NCBI RefSeq assembly: GCF_003073175.1
Contig: NZ_QBBX01000001.1
Coordinates: 24,797-69,816, forward strand
Source: Peribacillus acanthi
Lineage (GTDB): Bacteria > Bacillota > Bacilli > Bacillales > DSM-1321
Direction: 5' to 3'
DNA: 45,020 nt
In this document: positions 26,226 through 33,204 of the stretch, one piece after another
Position numbering within the stretch: position 1 is the stretch's first letter
How the letters are laid out: the number at the start of each line of letters is the position of its first letter
Translations under genes and position numbers: made by a program
The notes under the pieces: generated by a model
Database searches by the model: none
What the model was told of the DNA's origin: nothing
Seen by the model: only the letters and a program-made list of their open reading frames with translations

Positions 26226-26245
26226 AAGTGAGTAATCACTCACTT
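26226..26245. promoter_or_regulatory. Downstream operator of the ABC operon
   Basis: AAGTGAGTAATCACTCACTT has 8-bp perfect arms around AATC. It lies just downstream of the expected start of transcription for the ABC/TetR operon. Confidence 0.8.
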
Positions 26246-26254
26246 TCTGATTTT

Positions 26255-26283
26255 AGTATGCGCTCCTATGTTCGTTTTGTAAA
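26255..26283 (-). promoter_or_regulatory. Promoter of the ABC exporter operon
   Basis: On the minus strand TTTACA (-35) and CATACT (-10) are 17 bases apart. Palindromes directly adjoin the -35 on one side and the start region on the other. Confidence 0.65.
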
Positions 26284-26299
26284 GTGAGTAATCACTCAC
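26284..26299. promoter_or_regulatory. Upstream operator of the ABC operon
   Basis: GTGAGTAATCACTCAC repeats the 16-base core of the palindrome at 26226 without change. The two centres are 56 bases apart. It abuts the -35 box. Confidence 0.8.
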
Positions 26300-26336
26300 A
26301 AATTTCGACAATGTGTTCAATCTGAAACAATATGAA

Positions 26337-26378
26337 CAAAAAAGGCTTTTCCACGAGTGGCGGAAAAACCTCTTTTTT
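26337..26378 (-). terminator. Terminator of fosB
   Basis: On the minus strand GGTTTTTCC pairs with GGAAAAGCC (one mismatch) and is followed by six T. It begins at the fosB stop codon. Confidence 0.8.
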
Positions 26379-26805
26379 ATTCAAAGAATGTCATATGTGT
26401 TTTTTCTTTACGGTAATAGGAGAGTCGATCCTGCAGTGTACCGGTGTGAAATTCAAATTTGTGACCATCTGGATCGGTAAAGTAAATGGATTCTTTATCT
26501 TTCTCGTCGCGAACTCGGCCATTTAAAATATTGACCCCTAATTTTACTAGATGGTTGCGTGCTTTAGATAAATCTTCAGAGCTGATAGTAAATGCTAGGT
26601 GGGTATAAGAAGTATGAATCTCTTTTCTAGGAATATTTTTTTCTTCATTTAAAGCCAACCAAATTCCATTCAAATCAAAATAAGCTGTTGTTCTTCCCTT
26701 GACTAGAAGTTTGGCTCCTAAAGCATTTTGATAAAATTCTATAGACTCCTCTAAATCTGAAACAGAAAACAGTAAATGATTGATGCCTTTTATTTGAAAG
26801 TCCAT
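26377..26805 (-). CDS. fosB: Metallothiol transferase FosB (fosfomycin resistance)
   Basis: The protein has 142 residues of the glyoxalase/VOC fold and is close to B. subtilis FosB throughout: [48 protein letters not shown], and [20 protein letters not shown]. The metal ligands are the His near residue 8, the His in YTHLAF and the Glu in FEFH. FosB adds bacillithiol (or cysteine) to fosfomycin and opens its epoxide. The start is ATG 26805, five bases after GGAGG. It lies near bshB2, which helps make its thiol substrate. No sigma-W promoter could be identified. Confidence 0.93.
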   Translation of the reverse strand: MDFQIKGINHLLFSVSDLEESIEFYQNALGAKLLVKGRTTAYFDLNGIWLALNEEKNIPRKEIHTSYTHLAFTISSEDLSKARNHLVKLGVNILNGRVRDEKDKESIYFTDPDGHKFEFHTGTLQDRLSYYRKEKTHMTFFE

Positions 26806-26840
26806 AACAACCTCCATTTAATAAAAAAATAAATGTATAA

Positions 26841-26935
26841 AAAAAGGAGGGATGGTAAAACTTATACTATGATGAGCTTTCCATAGTATCCCCCTTTTAG
26901 TCCACCCATCTTGAATGGGTGGATTTTTTTGTTTT
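26841..26935 (+). ncRNA. Structured, terminated intergenic segment beside fosB (candidate sRNA or leader)
   Basis: ATACTATG and CATAGTAT (26864-26889) form an inner stem. AAAAAGGAGGG (26841-26851) can pair with CCCCCTTTT (26890-26898) around it. A second stem (TCCACCCAT/ATGGGTGGA) ends in a T run at 26924. On the plus strand this looks like a small RNA with its terminator, since no plus-strand gene precedes it. TATAAA at 26836 is a possible -10. On the minus strand the same DNA would be the fosB leader, with a GGGGG...CCCTCC hairpin and T run. Which strand is used is unknown. Confidence 0.35.
26901..26930 (+). terminator. Plus-strand terminator without an obvious gene
   Basis: TCCACCCAT pairs perfectly with ATGGGTGGA across a five-base loop, followed by seven T. 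It points to plus-strand transcription between fosB and the repeat array. Confidence 0.75.
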
Positions 26936-26959
26936 TAAGTCATGTGAAAATATATAGTA

Positions 26960-27240
26960 CTAGTTTGGTAAAAAAGCTCAGAGTTCGGTAATAAATGAGG
27001 TGATTTCGGTAAAAAAGCTCAGAGTTCGGTAATAAATGAAATGATTTCGGTAAAATAAGGCGCACGAACGGTAAAAAATCATAAAACCTGACCACGCCAA
27101 GTGGATTTGGTAATAAAAGTTTAGAGTTCGGTAATAAATGAGGTGATTTCGGTAAAAAAAGTTCAGAGTTCGGTAATAAATGAAATGATTTCGGTAAAAT
27201 AAAGCGCATGAACTGTAAAAAATCAGAAAACCTGACCAGT
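26960..27240. repeat. Nested tandem-repeat array (about 41 bp within about 144 bp)
   Basis: The string AGAGTTCGGTAATAAATGA begins at 26980, 27021, 27123 and 27165. The short period is 41-42 bases. The whole block from 26976 to 27094 recurs at 27119 to 27238 with a shift of 143-144 bases and few changes. GGTAA(A/T)AA words recur about every 20 bases. Reading frames through it on the minus strand are repeat artefacts rather than genes. It fills the fosB-bshB2 gap, and a related stray unit lies at 30547. Confidence 0.85.
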
Positions 27241-27261
27241 AGTCATCGTCATTTCCAAAGA

Positions 27262-27283
27262 AAGACCCGTAAATACGGGCCAT
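27262..27283 (-). terminator. Weak terminator after bshB2
   Basis: On the minus strand GGCCCGTATTTACGGGTC forms a short stem (CCCGT/ACGGG) followed by TTTCTTT. Confidence 0.5.
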
Positions 27284-27290
27284 TATCAAT

Positions 27291-27953
27291 TTATTTTATA
27301 ATCCAAAATTTTTCATTATGAAGCCAAGCTAGTAAATCAGGATCTCTATTCAGTAGCTTTTCAGTCCATGCTGCTGTCATTAATTGTGTTTGAGAACGAT
27401 GGGACCGAATGGTGTTTACTTTGATGTCTTCTACATCTTCCACATTGTGGCGAACATGCGGTTCTCCCAATTCTTCTAGTGTATTATGGGCAAAAGCAAC
27501 ACCGTATAATTTTGGTCGATCCTCTTCTACCATATGCCGGATTGCGCGAACGACAGCTCGGCCGGTCGCTTCGTGGTCAGGGTGGACACTATAACCTGGA
27601 TAGAACGTAATGGCAAGGGAAGGCTGAACTTCGCGTATTAATGCGAGCATACTTTCTGCTAATTCTTCTTCATCTTCAAATTCGACCGTTTTATCTCTGT
27701 AGCCAAGCATTCTTAAATCTGTTATTCCCATAGTCTTCGCTGCATCCAGTAATTCGGCTCTTCTGATGTCAGGAAGTGATTCTCTCGTTGCAAATGGAGG
27801 GTTACCCAGGTTGCGCCCCATTTGACCAAGTGTTAGACAGGCGTACGTGACAGGGACTCCAGCCTTTATATAAGACGCAATCGTTCCCGATACTCCAAAT
27901 GCTTCATCATCTGGATGGGGGAAAATTACAAGTACATGCTTTTCTTTTTCCAT
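27291..27953 (-). CDS. bshB2: Bacillithiol biosynthesis deacetylase BshB2 (YojG)
   Basis: The protein has 220 residues of the LmbE/PIG-L family. The zinc site is visible as HPDDE (in VLVIFPHPDDEAFGVSG) and the later His in YSVHPDHEATG. GQMGRNLGNPPFATRESLP is nearly the same as in B. subtilis BshB2. The enzyme removes acetate from GlcNAc-malate to give GlcN-malate in bacillithiol synthesis. The start is ATG 27953, ten bases after GGGAGG. The in-frame ATG at 27962 is only one base from it. yojF lies 16 bases upstream in the same operon. Confidence 0.93.
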   Translation of the reverse strand: MEKEKHVLVIFPHPDDEAFGVSGTIASYIKAGVPVTYACLTLGQMGRNLGNPPFATRESLPDIRRAELLDAAKTMGITDLRMLGYRDKTVEFEDEEELAESMLALIREVQPSLAITFYPGYSVHPDHEATGRAVVRAIRHMVEEDRPKLYGVAFAHNTLEELGEPHVRHNVEDVEDIKVNTIRSHRSQTQLMTAAWTEKLLNRDPDLLAWLHNEKFWIIK

Positions 27954-27969
27954 AGTATCCATTCCTCCC

Positions 27970-28317
27970 TTACTCGAATGGTGTTTCACTTATTTGTAAG
28001 GCAACTGCTAGCTTTCCTTCAGCATCAAGCCCAGCAAGTAACAGTCTCCCTTTTTCATCAATTTCAAAATGATTCAGACCTTCAGCATACACCCAACCAA
28101 TCGAAAGCTTCAGACCCACTCGATAAGGGTTTTCTCCTAAGATTTTACCGTGTTCATATTGCACCAGGGCATTTCGGATATAGGCACCTGCCGAGTAGGT
28201 TCCACCACCAAAATGCGATGCATAGGCGCCATTCGTTGTTTCTAAATGAACATAAACATCTTTTTGCTGGAGTTCATTAATTTTATTTTGCACTTCTAAT
28301 AAAACAATCGGTTTCAA
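27970..28317 (-). CDS. yojF: YojF, DUF1806-family protein
   Basis: The protein has 115 residues, close to B. subtilis YojF. Typical stretches are DVYVHLETTNGAYASHF, SAGAYIRNALVQYEHGKI and YRVGLKLSIGWVYAEGLNHFE. Function is unknown, but its constant place before bshB2 suggests a link to bacillithiol. The start is TTG 28317, six bases after AAAGGAGG. An in-frame ATG at 28344 lies upstream of that site. Confidence 0.88.
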   Translation of the reverse strand: MKPIVLLEVQNKINELQQKDVYVHLETTNGAYASHFGGGTYSAGAYIRNALVQYEHGKILGENPYRVGLKLSIGWVYAEGLNHFEIDEKGRLLLAGLDAEGKLAVALQISETPFE

Positions 28318-28496
28318 GCTCGTTCCTCCTTTTGAAAAAGGCACAATTTTCTCTATGTACTATCTTACTAAAAACGGAATTAGAATGCGAAAAGATGGTC
28401 TTAAAAACTTTTATTTACTTAAAAAATGAAGGGGATTTTTGTGAGGTAAAGAATAGTTAACTAAAAATAGATAATTTATTAATAGGAGGCCAACCA

Positions 28497-28862
28497 ATGA
28501 GTCAAGTTTGTGTGATTGGAATCTATGTACCTGATTTGCAGAAAGCCATTCAATTTTACACGACTGTTTTAGGGTTTGAAGTCCATAAGCAATATGGTTC
28601 GAAAATTGTAACCCTTGTTCATGGAGAGTTGCCCATAGTTTTAGAGGAATCGGAAGTGTCCTCATTTAATGAGAATCCCATTCCATCAGGAGTGGTGTTA
28701 GGTTTAAAAACAGAGGATATTTATCAAACGGTGAATAGGTTAAGAGAACATAATGTGGACTTCATTGTAGAACAGCCTGCAGATTGCCCTCCAGGAAAGT
28801 ACATCAGCTTTCGAGATCCATTCGGAAACGTGTTAGAGTATTTGCAGTTTATGAAGGAATAA
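28497..28862 (+). CDS. VOC-family (glyoxalase-like) protein
   Basis: The protein has 121 residues forming two beta-alpha-beta-beta-beta units: VIGIYVPDLQKAIQFYTTVLGF at the N-terminus and YISFRDPFGNVLEYLQF at the C-terminus. The Glu in NVLEYLQ is a likely metal ligand. The N-terminal His ligand is replaced by Gly-Ile, so a metal-dependent activity is uncertain. The substrate is unknown. AATAGGAGG precedes the ATG. A bidirectional terminator shared with pdxK follows. Confidence 0.8.
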   Translation: MSQVCVIGIYVPDLQKAIQFYTTVLGFEVHKQYGSKIVTLVHGELPIVLEESEVSSFNENPIPSGVVLGLKTEDIYQTVNRLREHNVDFIVEQPADCPPGKYISFRDPFGNVLEYLQFMKE

Positions 28863-28880
28863 GTAACAAACATCCTAACA

Positions 28881-28912
28881 AAAAAACTCGTCTAACATGA
28901 CGAGTTTTTTTT
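28881..28912. terminator. Bidirectional terminator between VOC gene and pdxK
   Basis: AAAAAACTCGTC pairs with GACGAGTTTTTT around a six-base loop, with A and T runs on each side. Confidence 0.88.
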
Positions 28913-28914
28913 CA

Positions 28915-29739
28915 TTATTGTTGACGACCTGGACCGTACAGCTTGTAGGCACCATGCATAGTTGGTCCCACATATTCATTTAATCTCCAGGAGTGACGGA
29001 TAGCTTCCGTGATGAATTGTTTAGCATTTTCCACAGCTTCTCGGATGTTTTTACCCTTTGCTAATTCAGCTGTAATGGCCGCAGCAAAAGTACAACCTGC
29101 ACCGTGAGTGTAAGGAGTGTCGATTAATTCATTTTCAATGAGCTCAAATTCCTGTCCATCATAAAAGACATCGATGGCCTTGTCTGTACCTTGCAGCTTA
29201 CTTCCACCTTTAATGATGACAAATTTGACACCTAAAGCTTGGATTTTTTCTGCTGCTTCTTTCATTTGGTCAATGGTTTTAATCGGTCCCATTCCTGCTA
29301 GTTGAGAAGCTTCAAAAAGGTTTGGCGTAGTAATGGTTCCTAAGGGAAGTAGGGACTCACGATAAGCTACAGTATGTTCTGGGAAAAGGACTTCATCCTC
29401 ACCTTTACAAACCATAACAGGATCGATGACTACGTTTTGTAGGTTATTTTCTTTAATTTTACGAGCCGCTAGTTCAATGATTTCTACCGAACCTAGCATC
29501 CCTGTTTTTAAAGCGTCTACTCCAACGGAAATGATTGTTTCAAGTTGTGCTTCGACCGTGTCTACGGCTTGTGGAAATACTTGATGATGCCAATGATTTT
29601 TTGAATCCATGGAAACGATGGTCGTAAGAGCCGTCATTCCATATACCCCAAGCTCCTGGAAGGTTTTTAAGTCAGCCTGGATGCCTGCACCTCCACTAGA
29701 ATCTGAACCTGCGATTGTAAGTGCCTTTTTCATCGTCAT
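28915..29739 (-). CDS. pdxK: Pyridoxal/hydroxymethylpyrimidine kinase (PdxK/ThiD type)
   Basis: The protein has 274 residues of the ribokinase-like ThiD family, very close to B. subtilis PdxK (YwdB): KALTIAGSDSSGGAGIQADL, VVIDPVMVCKG, TPNLFEAS and DTPYTHGAGCTFAAAITAEL (anion hole, catalytic Asp and the Cys of the lid). In B. subtilis this paralogue phosphorylates pyridoxine, pyridoxal and pyridoxamine, as well as hydroxymethylpyrimidine. Sequence cannot decide the main role. CAGGAGGGTTAC precedes the ATG. The 287-base gap downstream of the stop of yflT to this start holds the yflT terminator only. Confidence 0.9.
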   Translation of the reverse strand: MTMKKALTIAGSDSSGGAGIQADLKTFQELGVYGMTALTTIVSMDSKNHWHHQVFPQAVDTVEAQLETIISVGVDALKTGMLGSVEIIELAARKIKENNLQNVVIDPVMVCKGEDEVLFPEHTVAYRESLLPLGTITTPNLFEASQLAGMGPIKTIDQMKEAAEKIQALGVKFVIIKGGSKLQGTDKAIDVFYDGQEFELIENELIDTPYTHGAGCTFAAAITAELAKGKNIREAVENAKQFITEAIRHSWRLNEYVGPTMHGAYKLYGPGRQQ

Positions 29740-29980
29740 ATGTAACCCTCCTGAAAATTTAATGGATGATATTTACTAGTAAAATATATCACAACGGGAT
29801 AGGGATACACCAAATCTGCTGACTAGAAGAAACTTCATGAACAATTCAGCTAGTGTGGTGGGGCTTTAGGAACTGCTAATGTAGAAATTAGGCCAACCCC
29901 TTTTATTGTCATCTAGCGAATGGGAAGAAAACAGAGGATGGTCATTTTTCCAAATAGAATGGAAAAAATTTTTTTGCACA

Positions 29981-30010
29981 AAGAAGCCCGAGTGGACCTC
30001 GGGCTTCCTT
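29981..30010 (-). terminator. Terminator of the yflT-like gene
   Basis: GAAGCCCGAG pairs perfectly with CTCGGGCTTC across a five-base loop. On the minus strand it is followed by TTTG and a further T run. Confidence 0.8.
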
Positions 30011-30026
30011 AATCTACTATACTAGC

Positions 30027-30380
30027 TTACATACCAGTCGAATGGCCGTTCATCATATCGCCATGTGTTGCGACGACAACTACTTTACCATAATCCAATT
30101 CTTCTTCGTACTTTTCCGCCTCTGCTTGTGATAATCCAAGAGATGTCATTTTTGAACGTAGCTCATCTCCACGAGAACGGAATAGGTTTCCTACTGAGTC
30201 GAAGAAACCTTGCTCTTTCATGCCTACGCCCTCAGTGTTTGTTAAATCTGTTAAATGTTCCGAACGACTTTTATCATGCGTAAAGATATAGATATTTTCC
30301 TTTGTATGACCTGTTGCTGTTAATTGATCTACTTTTTCTTTTGCTTGAACACCATTTTCTACTACATATACTGTACTCAT
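30027..30380 (-). CDS. YflT-like general stress protein
   Basis: The protein has 117 residues and matches the heat-induced stress protein YflT family: VVENGVQAKEKVDQLTATGHTKENIYIFTHD at the start, then GFFDSVGNLFRSRGDELRSKM, and LGLSQAEAEKYEEELDYGKVVV. The molecular role is unknown. In B. subtilis yflT belongs to the sigma-B regulon, and a sigma-B-type promoter is found upstream here (30477-30501). AAGGAGG precedes the ATG. The terminator makes this a single-gene unit. Confidence 0.87.
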   Translation of the reverse strand: MSTVYVVENGVQAKEKVDQLTATGHTKENIYIFTHDKSRSEHLTDLTNTEGVGMKEQGFFDSVGNLFRSRGDELRSKMTSLGLSQAEAEKYEEELDYGKVVVVATHGDMMNGHSTGM

Positions 30381-30476
30381 AATTGTTTCCTCCTTGAATG
30401 TTTAATCTTTTAAAAATTTGTTGATCTAACTTCAATAGGTAATTGTGTGTACTAGCTTTTCAGCTATGTTCTATAT

Positions 30477-30501
30477 ATACCTCCTGTGGCAAGTCTGAAA
30501 C
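30477..30501 (-). promoter_or_regulatory. Sigma-B-type promoter for the yflT-like gene
   Basis: On the minus strand GTTTCA and AGGTAT are 13 bases apart. The sigma-B consensus is GTTTAA, 12-15 bases, GGGTAT, so each box has one mismatch. The transcription start would lie about 90 bases before the ATG. Confidence 0.6.
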
Positions 30502-30546
30502 TTGAATTTAGTTGGTATTTTATAGAAATGTTTTTTAAATCACGAT

Positions 30547-30582
30547 ATTTTACCGAACAAGCATCATTTATTACTGAAACTG
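30547..30582. repeat. Stray unit related to the 27-kb array
   Basis: TTTTACCGAACAAGCATCAT followed by TTATTACTGAAACTG matches, in reverse orientation, the array unit that reads TTTTACCGAAATCATTTCAT then TTATTACCGAACTCTG. It is a degenerate single copy 3.3 kb from the array. Confidence 0.6.
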
Positions 30583-30583
30583 C

Positions 30584-30616
30584 AAAAAAAAAAACGCAGA
30601 AGTAATCCTCCTACGC
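30584..30616 (-). terminator. Terminator of the phospholipase D-like gene
   Basis: On the minus strand CGTAGGAG pairs with CTTCTGCG (three G-U pairs) around a five-base loop and is followed by about twelve T. Confidence 0.75.
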
Positions 30617-30634
30617 TTAAATCATGCTTGCCTA

Positions 30635-32080
30635 TTAATACGTTTCAAATCTGAAGGTTTTTTGAATAATGTACACGATATACTTTAGGAATGGGAGTTT
30701 ATCCTGGTATTCTTCATAGTCTACTGTGTAAACGCCATCCTTGTTTTCCCAAATTCTATGGTAGTACTGATCGACCTCTTGGGATATTTCAGAAGTAGAT
30801 GGGGCAACTAATTTAACGTCTGCTTCAAGGTTGAAGTCATCTAAGTTTCTGCTTGTATAGTTCGCAGATCCACCAATAATCACGCTAGAGGTTTGCTTTT
30901 TAATGTAAAGCAGCTTGGAATGGAACTGTTCTTTATCTGTTTTATACCAGCGGATTTTCATGTTTTCCTCACCCAGTTCTTTTAGTTCTGCAGCTACAGG
31001 AAGGTTGGGTAATCCAATTTTTTCACTCCCAAAAGCATTTTGGTTTGGATCTAAGACCATCTTTACATGTACTCCGCGTCTTGCTGCTCCAGTTATGGCA
31101 TTAATGACTTTTCTATCTGCAAGATAAAACATTCCAATCCAAATCTCGTCTCCCTCTTTCGTTGCCTTGAGCTCCTTTACGACATGCTTTGTTATTTTCC
31201 CCTCCGTAAGGAACTGAGCTTTAATACTTCCTCCTTCTTCAAATGGTTGTTCTAATTTAGGGAATTGGCTGGGTCCATTTGAAAATTTCCCTACGGCTTC
31301 TTCCGCTTTAACGATGTCCTGAATAATGTTTCCTTCCATCTGAAAGGCGATATTCGAATGGTTTCCACTAGCGTCATGTGGATTGGCTGAGGAAACAATG
31401 GCTGTCTTTTCTGTTGCCAAAATCTTGCGATGATTTGCTTTAACATTTAACAATTTAAGGTATGACCGTACCGTCACATCAGGCGCATTCTCTGCCAACG
31501 GATTTTTCACCCATCCGGGTCCAGCTTCCCCAAACCATTGAAAAAAGGAACGCCAAACCCCTGAATATAAAGGATTGGGATCTCTTAAACGGTCAAGGTT
31601 AGTAATCACGACTTTCACTCCATGATCCTTCATTTTTTCCAATTCCTTAGCGGGGTGAGAGCCGTACGTAGTATTGATTTCATCCGTAATGAAGATGACT
31701 TCCAACTCAGGATGCTTTTCTTTCTGTTGAATGATTTTTTCTGTCATCACTTCACTGATCCGAGGAAAATCGGCTTCTTTGTCGTAATATCCATTGAATA
31801 GAAACATATCGACGATTACAAACTGTTCTGCTTCCTCAATGGCTTTATAAATGGCATCAAAGATTCTTCGCTCATGTTTGACCTCTCCATCATGGGTTTG
31901 GTACGTTAAATCATATAAGAATGTAACGTCTTCTAGCGTGTGAATGTCTCCTTCTGTAGATATACCTTCAGGAAGGGGTTTATTGTTGTGATAAAGCATG
32001 ACACTTAAAACGATTAAAAATATAAATAATGGCAGAATATATCTTTTTTTCTTGTACCAAGTCTTTTTCTCTTTTTCCAT
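30635..32080 (-). CDS. Phospholipase D-family membrane protein
   Basis: The protein has 481 residues. One transmembrane helix (about 13-30) is followed by an extracytoplasmic region. Two PLD active-site motifs are visible: NHRKILATEKTAIVSSANPHD in the first half and FHSKLLYIKKQTSSVIIGGS in the second, the latter followed by ANYTSRNLDDFNLE. Family members make cardiolipin or hydrolyse phospholipids or nucleic acids. With the single anchor and long loops it resembles Bacillus PLD-like proteins more than classical cardiolipin synthases. AAGGATGG precedes the ATG. Substrate unknown. Confidence 0.82.
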   Translation of the reverse strand: MEKEKKTWYKKKRYILPLFIFLIVLSVMLYHNNKPLPEGISTEGDIHTLEDVTFLYDLTYQTHDGEVKHERRIFDAIYKAIEEAEQFVIVDMFLFNGYYDKEADFPRISEVMTEKIIQQKEKHPELEVIFITDEINTTYGSHPAKELEKMKDHGVKVVITNLDRLRDPNPLYSGVWRSFFQWFGEAGPGWVKNPLAENAPDVTVRSYLKLLNVKANHRKILATEKTAIVSSANPHDASGNHSNIAFQMEGNIIQDIVKAEEAVGKFSNGPSQFPKLEQPFEEGGSIKAQFLTEGKITKHVVKELKATKEGDEIWIGMFYLADRKVINAITGAARRGVHVKMVLDPNQNAFGSEKIGLPNLPVAAELKELGEENMKIRWYKTDKEQFHSKLLYIKKQTSSVIIGGSANYTSRNLDDFNLEADVKLVAPSTSEISQEVDQYYHRIWENKDGVYTVDYEEYQDKLPFLKYIVYIIQKTFRFETY

Positions 32081-32203
32081 GGTTTGTCCATCCTTTTATT
32101 AAAATTACGCTCTTAAGCTTCTTTATCCCATATAGCGGAAGGGATAAACCTAGGTTGCTCGCTTAGTAAGAGATTTACCCATGGAGAATGGAAGGAAATT
32201 CAT

Positions 32204-32242
32204 ATGAATGGAGTGGAAGTGCATATTGAAACAAATATTTAA
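32204..32242 (+). other. Short ORF overlapping the ung start (12 codons)
   Basis: GAAGGAAA and an ATG at 32204 open a 12-codon frame ([12 protein letters not shown]) that ends inside ung, 16 bases past the proposed TTG start. It may couple or limit ung translation, or may be chance. Confidence 0.25.
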
Positions 32243-32903
32243 AAATGATTGGAATCTCCTATTAGAAGAAGAATTTTTAAAGGATTATTATGTGAAATTA
32301 AGAGAGTTTTTGAAACACGAATATTCTACTACTACAGTGTTTCCAGCCTCAGACGATATTTTTAATGCCCTACATTCCACTTCTTATCATGATGTGAAAG
32401 CCGTTATACTAGGGCAAGACCCATATCATGGGAAAGGGCAAGCACATGGGATGAGCTTTTCGGTACAACCACAGGTTGCGATTCCGCCATCTTTGAAAAA
32501 TATATACAAAGAGTTGCAGGGTGATTTGGGGTTTCCTATTCCAAATCATGGTTATTTAAAGAAATGGGCCGAACAAGGAGTTCTTCTATTAAATACTGTT
32601 TTAACGGTTAGAGAGGGACAAGCTAATTCTCATAAGGGATTGGGATGGGAAATTTTTACCGACCGAATCATTTCAGTCTTGAATGACCGAGATAAGCCGA
32701 TGGTATTCATACTATGGGGCAGCCCTGCCTATTCGAAATCTAAGCTCATTGACCGAAACAAACACTTTATTGTTTCCTCTCCACATCCTAGTCCTTTATC
32801 CGCTTATAGAGGTTTTTTTGGCAGTAAACCATTTTCAGAAACCAACCGGATTCTACGAGAAATGGGTGAAGAAGAAATTGATTGGTACATTCCGAATCTA
32901 TAA
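32226..32903 (+). CDS. ung: Uracil-DNA glycosylase
   Basis: The protein has 225 residues, the same length as B. subtilis Ung. Family 1 motifs are intact: [19 protein letters not shown] (catalytic Asp, uracil-pocket Tyr), [18 protein letters not shown], and [17 protein letters not shown] (leucine loop). It removes uracil from DNA at the start of base excision repair. The start is TTG 32226 because it gives the family N-terminus MKQIFKNDW and follows GGAGTGG by nine bases. The ATG at 32208 would add six residues. A small Cys-rich gene follows. Confidence 0.94.
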   Translation: MKQIFKNDWNLLLEEEFLKDYYVKLREFLKHEYSTTTVFPASDDIFNALHSTSYHDVKAVILGQDPYHGKGQAHGMSFSVQPQVAIPPSLKNIYKELQGDLGFPIPNHGYLKKWAEQGVLLLNTVLTVREGQANSHKGLGWEIFTDRIISVLNDRDKPMVFILWGSPAYSKSKLIDRNKHFIVSSPHPSPLSAYRGFFGSKPFSETNRILREMGEEEIDWYIPNL

Positions 32904-32914
32904 TATTTCGACAA

Positions 32915-32930
32915 TGTTTCACATGAAACA
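32915..32930. promoter_or_regulatory. parS-like palindrome
   Basis: TGTTTCACATGAAACA matches the Spo0J/ParB site consensus TGTTNCACGTGAAACA at 15 of 16 positions; the difference is at the centre (CA for CG). The wider repeat has 9-bp arms, AATGTTTCA and TGAAACATT. It begins 12 bases after the ung stop. It has no T run and so is not a terminator. Confidence 0.45.
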
Positions 32931-33014
32931 TTACGATTCGACATCGATTAGTCAACTTCTACTCCATTCTTCCTATGTAATTCATGTAAAATATAGAAGG
33001 AGGAGGGGAAATAG

Positions 33015-33182
33015 GTGGAACAAAAGAGAATCAACTGTTTAAAATGCAAACACTATTATGTCACGTGGGACTCGAAATTTCCCAAAGGGTGCAAGGCATT
33101 TCAATTCAAGACAGCCATCCTTCCTTCCTTAACGGTCTACCAGTCATCAGGGCAGCCTTGCATGAAGTTTGACGCGAAGTAA
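33015..33182 (+). CDS. Small Cys-rich protein (55 aa)
   Basis: A GTG start six bases after AGGAGGGG opens a 55-residue frame with four cysteines: NCLKCKHYYVTW near the N-terminus, FPKGCKAF in the middle and SSGQPCMKF near the end. The CxxC plus two later Cys suggests a small zinc-binding or redox protein. Similar short proteins follow ung in Bacillus as far as I recall, but no function is known to me. The strong ribosome binding site and conserved-looking Cys/aromatic pattern support it as a real gene. The channel gene follows 22 bases after its stop. Confidence 0.8.
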   Translation: MEQKRINCLKCKHYYVTWDSKFPKGCKAFQFKTAILPSLTVYQSSGQPCMKFDAK

Positions 33183-33204
33183 AAAGGGAAGGGCTTGTTG
33201 GACT

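Noticed and set aside
26818-27000. Sigma-W promoter for fosB
   Set aside because: No TGAAAC/CGTA pair with 16-17 bases spacing was found on the minus strand, although fosB of B. subtilis is under sigma W.
26960-27240. Possible CRISPR array
   Set aside because: Units are 41 bp and follow each other with repeated, not unique, intervening sequence. No cas genes are near.
26940-27289. Two overlapping minus-strand reading frames of about 90-100 codons rich in YRNHLIYYRTL
   Set aside because: They only mirror the tandem DNA repeat, have no ribosome binding site, and the same repeat is read in more than one frame.
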